NCBI RefSeq assembly: GCF_019279795.1
Contig: NC_056738.1
Span: 406,277,245 to 406,341,244 of the forward strand
Direction: 5' to 3'
DNA from: Protopterus annectens
Lineage: Eukaryota; Chordata; Ceratodontiformes; Protopteridae
Length of the DNA: 64,000 nucleotides
A program made the position numbers and the translations under genes. Shown piece by piece: positions 58,331-64,000 of the stretch. The notes below the pieces were generated by a model. It was not told the origin of the DNA. It searched no databases and saw only the letters and a list, made by a program, of their open reading frames with translations. How positions within the stretch are numbered: the stretch's first letter is position 1; the number at the start of each line of letters is the position of its first letter.

Positions 58331-60310
58331 TCCTGGTTTGTCATTGTGTTTTCTTTTGGTTTGGTTATAATACATAATTAACTATTTAATGCATCAGACA
58401 GCATACAGATAAGTAAGGCTGGCCTGCTACCTAGTTGTCAGTATTGTGACCAAGATATCCACTGCAGGTCTTGAGATGACTTGTAGTTTAGCTTTAAGAA
58501 CTTGGAAATGTAGTATTAATGATAATATCTGACTGACTTAAGTGAAGAGCTGAGAATTTCTTTCTTGAGAAAAGACATGTGTGCCCCATGGTGTAGTTAG
58601 AGGTATAACAATGAAGCTGCAGTGGAAAATGTGGAAGGCAGCACAAAGTATAGGTTGGCATGAAGGAATTCCTTAAGGGGACATAAGTAGGGGAGGATTT
58701 GGTCTAAGGAATTTGGGGAAATGGTGGAAGAAAATGACCCACAGTACTTCGTGGAAGGTGCTGTCAGTAAAATAAAAATGTGATATTTAGGTTTCTCATC
58801 TTGGACCATGCCTGCATGTGGAAAAACCACGATAGAGAATAAACAGGTCTACCTTTAAATTTCATGTGATTTTGAAACTTCTTATTTCTGTAAGGCCATT
58901 ATCCAAAATCCAGTTGTGTTCATAAAATCCATTTGTCTGCATATTTGCATATGCCTTTTATTAATAAACTATAGAGTACAAAGAATAAGAAAAAAATATC
59001 ACATTTTCTTGTGGGAAACATTCTATGCACTATCGTGTAATTAAATTACATATTATGTTTTTCTTCTGATTAGACTGCACTGTGAACAACATCAGTGTAA
59101 ATATAATGCTCCATATAACTAATGCTGTACTGATTCTTACAGAGCCAAACCTGGAACTGGTACGCATAGATTACTGTAGACGATGATACTCAGTACCCAA
59201 ACAAAACATAGTGCACAAGGTTTGATTTTCACTTCAACTTTGGATACCCGTTACAAAATCCATATTCTCTAGGGACGAAGAAGCAAATAATTGTTGGATT
59301 TTTTTACAGAAGAAACATAATGTTCTACAATTTGGGGAGGAATTACAGGCTGCAGATATGCCATCTGCAGAGTTGATTCGAGTGTAAACTGTTTTTACAC
59401 ATGTGAAAGTAATGCCTTATAAGGTGCTGCCATGCAAATGTATAGCTAAATGCTCAGTCTTTTGACATACAGCACTACTATGTGGGTGCACTGCTGCACA
59501 GTGTGGTTTACACTCACACTCTGTATTGCAGTGTGGTGCAGTACTGTACTTGTGTGTTGCTATGATAACACACTGCAAATGAAGTGAGCACTTTACATCC
59601 TGTTCTGGGAATGGTGTTTTTCTGTGTGTTTGTCTTAGAATAACATTATGTAGTAAACCATTAATAGTCACATTTGTTTGGACATGCATTAACTAGGTCA
59701 TACATATGCTACATTCCTCCTCTTTTACAAAGCATGAAATATAGCCTATTATTTAATATTATACATTTCGTATTAAGTGCACATATCCTTAAATGACAAC
59801 TGTATTATGCTGTCTAATGCATTAATGTAGTGTCTTATTTTTAGGTAAGACTTTAGCTTTGATTTTTCAAAATACTATAAATACTATCATGCAAGAATGT
59901 TATATTAATTAGCAGCACTTATTTATTGACTGTCATAATGCCCAGTAGTCAATGGAACAGTATTTGTAATATTTCTATCTGAACAAATATACTCTTGCCT
60001 CATACATGTTCAGCAAAAGCAGATCCATTAACAGCTGACAACAACTGAAGGACAGGCAACAGTCAGTCATGATACTGTATTGAAACAACAGTAACTCAGC
60101 AAGGTCAGTAAATATGCCAAAAAAGAACAACTCAGCAGCAAGTACTAGAACTACAAAGAAGCAAAAGTGAAATAGCAGTTGTACCAGTAAGAGCAGTATA
60201 AATACAAGCCAGCTCATTAACAGACAATGATACAAAAAGTAGACAACACATAATTTAGTTGTAAAAGTGCAAAGAAGCTAGTTAACCCCACAGGAGGAAA
60301 GGCATTAATT
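58331..60310. other. Unassigned DNA
   Basis: No gene or repeat recognised across about 2 kb. Confidence 0.5.
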
Positions 60311-60314
60311 CATG

Positions 60315-60460
60315 TATTTATTTATTTATTTATCCTTTATTGGTCAGGTTAGCCCCAGTAGGTTAGAGGCCTCTTTTAAGGGGAGACTCAAGTTCGGACT
60401 TATAGTACTAGGGGAACATTGGTGAGGACATCAGGGTACTTTCTCTACTCTTTGGAGCAG
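60315..60460 (-). mobile_element. Probable LINE 3' end with (AAAT)n tail
   Basis: The minus strand ends GGGGCTAACCTGACCAATAA then AGG(ATAA)n. The form (unique 3' UTR followed by a tetranucleotide tail) is that of a LINE end, different in sequence from those at 53.0 and 55.4 kb. Confidence 0.45.
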
Positions 60461-61269
60461 CTAGATGGTGCCAGAGGGATCCTACAGCAGCATGGAGGAG
60501 GAGAGAAAAGTTATGAAGAGTTTGGAGGTGGAAAGTGAGCATTTGGAGAAAAAAAAAATGATATGAACCTACAAAATGTAAACAAAAATTCCTGTGTGAT
60601 GGACATTACAAATAAGCCATGTTTATCTGTTTCCATGGAAAAGTAAGTAAGCAGATCTGTTGAAGTGGTGCAGATAACAGAAGTGGTGTCAGGAAGACTT
60701 CAGATGAAGCTCTGTTAAAAATATTTGAGCAGGATGATCCATGTGGCAGCTTTGTTGTTTCATGAGGTGAGATAGCAGCTAACTTTTTCTGATGTGCTTA
60801 GGATGGTAATGTGGAAAAGGAACCAGGTGATGTGACAGCAGAATATTCAGTAGTTAAAGCTTGTCCAGCAGTGACAGAAAGTAAAAGTGGAAAACAGCAA
60901 CAAACTGAGAAGGTGTCTGGTTTTGTGGCAGTGGATAATACAGTAATTAAAACATATTCAGCGGTGACAGCAGGCAAAAAATGAGAGAATCAGCAAACTG
61001 TAAGTAAAACTATTTCAAGAATAAGAACAAAAAAATGACACTGTAAGACACAGATATTAAATATGGGACAATCTGGTAACTGTCCTGGGTTTTAAATCTT
61101 AAGAAATTTGGACTTTTATTCATACTTGGAAAGACATTTTGTGACTTAACATTTGAAACTGATGGACTGATGATGAAATTTCTGGAACAAAAAGAAGGAC
61201 ATTTATTAGTGGAACCATTATTTGTTTTCTGGTAGCAACTTCAATGTTAAAAAATGTTACCTGGCAGCT

Positions 61270-61620
61270 TACAACAGATGAACTGGCAGAAGATGTTGAA
61301 AAATGCATGCAAGGTCTATATGAAACTATTGATAATATTGTGAAAGTGAGAAATGAGAGACACTTATGGAATGGAGGGTGGAGGTTAGAAACTGTTTAGA
61401 AATATGAAGAGAACATGGTGAAACACTTGCCAAGTGTTGTTTTTGAGCTGGTCATAGAGGGATATTAAGTTATGCTGGCCAGCCTAAATCATGTTTCTTT
61501 TGTGGGGACTTTTCTCATTTAATTAATGAGCGTGGCAAGGTGGAATGTAACTAATGTGGGGAGAAAGGACATGTAGCAAGAAAGTGTGTGCGTCTAAATG
61601 CAAGTTGTGTAAAAAAAAGG
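61270..61620 (+). pseudogene. Tx1/L1-like LINE ORF1 remnant with zinc knuckles
   Basis: The plus strand, with frame changes, shows a sequence ending WNGGWRLETV, HLPSVVFELVIEGY, YAGQPKSCFFCG, and a second knuckle CGEKGHVARKC. The order basic strand, HxPS, RGY, YxGQPKxCxxCG, then CX2CX4HX4C is that of ZCCHC3-like or Tx1-type LINE ORF1 proteins, which bind nucleic acid. Several stops and shifts. It lies just upstream of the Penelope-like element but belongs to a different class. Confidence 0.62.
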
Positions 61621-62029
61621 GACAGTTTGGGATATATTGTCAAGAGCAAAGAGTACATAACGAAAAAGAAGGGAAAGGTTAGAAAACACATGAGGAATGA
61701 TAACAAGAGGCTTGGGTGAACTAGGGGATGAAGAAACTGCTGAAGAATGAAAAGAATATGGACAGAAAAAATGAGGAGAGAGAGAGAATGCAGTGCATGC
61801 AGGATGAGAGGACAGGAGAAGGGACTGATATTAATAACTTTTTGAAGTTCTAGCCAGTGAAAAAATCTGATTCTGAGGATCAATGATTATTTGTACATAA
61901 ATTCCACAAATTACCATGGAAATTTAAATCAGATATTGATTTTTTTTATAAATATGCAGTTGAAGAAGGCATTATTTCTAATGATACTGTTTTTCATTTG
62001 ACTGTTTTTGAAATGCATTTTCAGCATTT

Positions 62030-62383
62030 TTGGTTGTTACCAAAATACATAAAAATTTAATTAATCATCCTGACAGACCTATTGTTTCTGGTCATGGGTC
62101 CCTGACTGAACCCCTTTCCATTTTCCTGACACAGTATTTATACCCATTATTATCTGGGGTACATTCAAGGTTACATGACACTACACAATTTTTTAATATT
62201 TTGCAGGATGTTCAATTGGAATCTAGCTGGTATATATGTACACTTGATGTGAAGGCAATATATACAAATATTCCACACTGGGCTGGTTTATTGGCTTTAC
62301 AATATTGGTTCCATAAAAATGAACTATACAACCCTGGTTTTAATACTTTCCTTGTAAGCCTTGCTGAGCATGCACTAACCTAA
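62030..62383 (+). pseudogene. PLE reverse transcriptase, N-terminal half
   Basis: An open frame of about 117 codons with the PLE signature order: TKIHKN, HPDRPIVSGHGSLTEPLS, FLTQYLYPLL, RLHDTTQFFNIL, then the palm block WYICTLDVKAIYTNIPHWAG, which holds the first catalytic Asp (LDV). The expected YLQxxGTxMG block follows in another frame with ATSGTSFVPIYANQFMGYLE (about 62431-62490). Confidence 0.88.
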
Positions 62384-63319
62384 AATATTTTTTATTTTGG
62401 TAATGAGTGTTACTTGCAATATGAAAGTACAGCCAGTGGGACATCTTTTGTCCCCATTTATGCAAATCAGTTCATGGGTTATCTGGAAGAGCAGCCTATG
62501 TATGACACCAACCACAACATATAGTTGGATGCCATGAATACCTGGCATACGTATTTTGATTGTTGGCTGGTGTAGAAATCTGATATTGTAGATTTGGAAG
62601 AATTTGTACAATATCTTAATGACAATAAGTGGGGATTACAGTTTAGTGTGAATTATGATTTAAAACAAATTTATTTTTTGGATGTTGTGGTTCAGAAAAA
62701 GGAGGGTGGGACTTTAAATACATCACTTCTTTAGGAAGAAGTGCCATAAAAATTCCTTACCTGGGCCAACTAGTTCTCACCCATCCCCCAACATTATTAA
62801 AACATTCACAAGTCTCCATATGTTAGGATTAAGATAATCTGTCTTCACTTGTGGACTGTAAGCAATTTTCTAATGATCAGACACAGAGGTTTTTGGCTTT
62901 GAGGTATAATCATGATGTAGTGGCAAAAGCATATTGTAGAGTTTCTTTAAGAAAGAGGAATGCTTTATTGAACTATGCTGATGAAATGAAAGCTAGCTCC
63001 TGACTTAATTTACTTACTAAGTTTGGGAATAATAGTAGGATGTTTCAGAATTTAATACGTAGCCACCGGAATATTATGTTGGCTGATAGAGAGTTAGCAG
63101 AGTTCTTGGCCTCCAGATGTATTTTATCTTCCGGTAAGGATGAATGATTGGTAGTATGTTGAATAATTAAAAAAAAGGGTCAGTTTTAAAAATTTGAGTC
63201 AACACATTTTGTAGTGTACCAATTTTGTTGGATGTTTACCATGTGGTCATTGCTCTGCATGTAAAGTAATTACTAAAATAAACAATTTACTTGATTAGAT
63301 ATAATTTGGAATAGATTAT

Positions 63320-63450
63320 ATATTTGGTGACATGTGGTTGTTCAGCTTTTTATGTGGTTAAAACATGCAGGCAATTTAAAACTCGGGTGTTTGAACATTT
63401 AAATGACATTGAGGGCATAGGTTATCCAGTGTACTTTATAAACATCAGCG
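63320..63450 (+). pseudogene. PLE GIY-YIG endonuclease domain
   Basis: Reads YLVTCGCSAFYVVKTCRQFK then TRVFEHLNDIEG. It matches the PLE form CGCxxxYVGKTxRxFxxRVxEHxxDI, including the Arg and the Glu-His pair. The GKT glycine is Val. It is fused downstream of the RT as in EN-containing PLEs. Confidence 0.83.
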
Positions 63451-63790
63451 TAAACATCCTACTACCTAATTCCAGTTTCTGGGAATTGATAAAGTTAGTA
63501 ATTGTATAATGAATAAGCTGGGATGGCAAGAATTCTTTACAAAAAAAAGGAACAATTTTGGATTATTAAAGTTGGTTAATATTTTATATGGGGCTTAATG
63601 AATTATTTTAATTTTTGTATTTGTTACTTTAAGATGATGTCTTGAGGTCAGTAATTATATTGGTCTCAGTTATCATATGATGTAGCTGTATGCAGAATGC
63701 ATTGAGGAAGTTGTTTGTCAATACCAGTTTGCATTCTTTATCTGTGTGGCTTCACTTGATTGCATTTAATAAATAATTTTTTCAGTGTCT

Positions 63791-64000
63791 GTGAGTGCTT
63801 GGAATTAGTTCTTTTCCTTTTTATTATTTGTACATAAACTCATGAAAAATATTAAATTGGAGAAAGAGTAAAAATAAGAAAATTTAAATTTAAAAATATT
63901 TCCCTAAACTTAAAAAAAAGGAAAAGCAACAATTTTAATGTACTTTCGATAAATGTGAAAAATATTAACATTGTAAAAAGGATAGCAATACTGGAATGAT
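63791..64000. other. AT-rich DNA to window end
   Basis: No feature recognised. Confidence 0.5.

Larger units (their letters stand above)
61870..63790 (+). mobile_element. Penelope-like element (PLE), decayed
   Basis: Reading order: N-terminal region with FYKYAVEEGIISNDTVF (about 61940), reverse transcriptase (62030-62760), C-terminal part of RT with QIYFLDVVVQKKEGG in shifted frames (about 62660-62710), a thumb-to-linker stretch with LADRELAEFLASRCILSSGK (about 63078-63137), the GIY-YIG endonuclease (63320-63450), and a 3' region to about 63790 with AATAAATAATT. Many frameshifts and stops; inactive. PLEs use a reverse transcriptase related to telomerase. Confidence 0.85.

Overview
The window is vertebrate nuclear DNA made almost entirely of mobile elements and tandem repeats. 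The element mix (CR1-type LINEs with an esterase-like ORF1, L2-like, R4-like and Tx1-like LINEs, a Penelope-like element, a PIF/Harbinger DNA transposon, and a tRNA-headed SINE with an (AAG)n tail) suggests a fish or amphibian with a large, repeat-rich genome. The species cannot be fixed from the sequence. I see no host protein-coding gene, no ordinary tRNA or rRNA gene, and no bacterial feature.

Region 1 (1 to 20 kb). A Harbinger Myb/SANT-like gene lies on the plus strand (2.6-4.4 kb; three exons whose splice phases all fit). A Harbinger DDE transposase lies on the minus strand (17.4-18.6 kb; catalytic triad intact, one 1-base frameshift, one stop). The two genes converge and may be the two genes of one element. 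About 13 kb of nested CR1 copies separates them: I and A on plus, G on plus with a 240-bp tandem array in its middle, then E, C and B end to end on minus. Upstream of the transposase is a cluster of at least five DNA palindromes (19.56-19.95 kb).

Region 2 (20 to 37.4 kb). Plus-strand LINE remnants are followed by the most striking object in the window. The reverse transcriptase of an L2-like LINE is cut in two at 22.5 kb and resumes in register at 36.2 kb. The 13.6-kb block between the halves is, in order, 11.5 tandem copies of a 0.76-0.81-kb monomer and a near full-length CR1 (copy D) with 5' leader, ORF1, ORF2 and 3' tail. A short (TA)n tract lies on each side. Most monomers carry a TATA-box-like sequence in the CR1 sense direction, and the array begins at the base about 30 bp downstream of where that TATA would be. 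The simplest reading is that array plus CR1 entered as one retrotransposon whose 5' UTR is a tandem promoter array.

Region 3 (37 to 51.3 kb). A 34-bp minisatellite (39.0-41.9 kb) has a homogenised 22-copy core and is interrupted by a short CR1 3' end. A 7-kb structure (44.27-51.29 kb) has split direct repeats in the order A1-interior-B1-A2-B2, as in Ngaro/PAT-type tyrosine-recombinase retrotransposons, but its interior is too decayed to identify.

Region 4 (51.3 to 64 kb). This holds a 52-bp minisatellite split by a LINE 3' end, an R4-like LINE on minus, a tRNA-derived SINE that shares the CR1 3' tail, a 164-bp-arm inverted repeat, a Tx1-like zinc-knuckle ORF1 remnant, and a Penelope-like element with reverse transcriptase and GIY-YIG domains.
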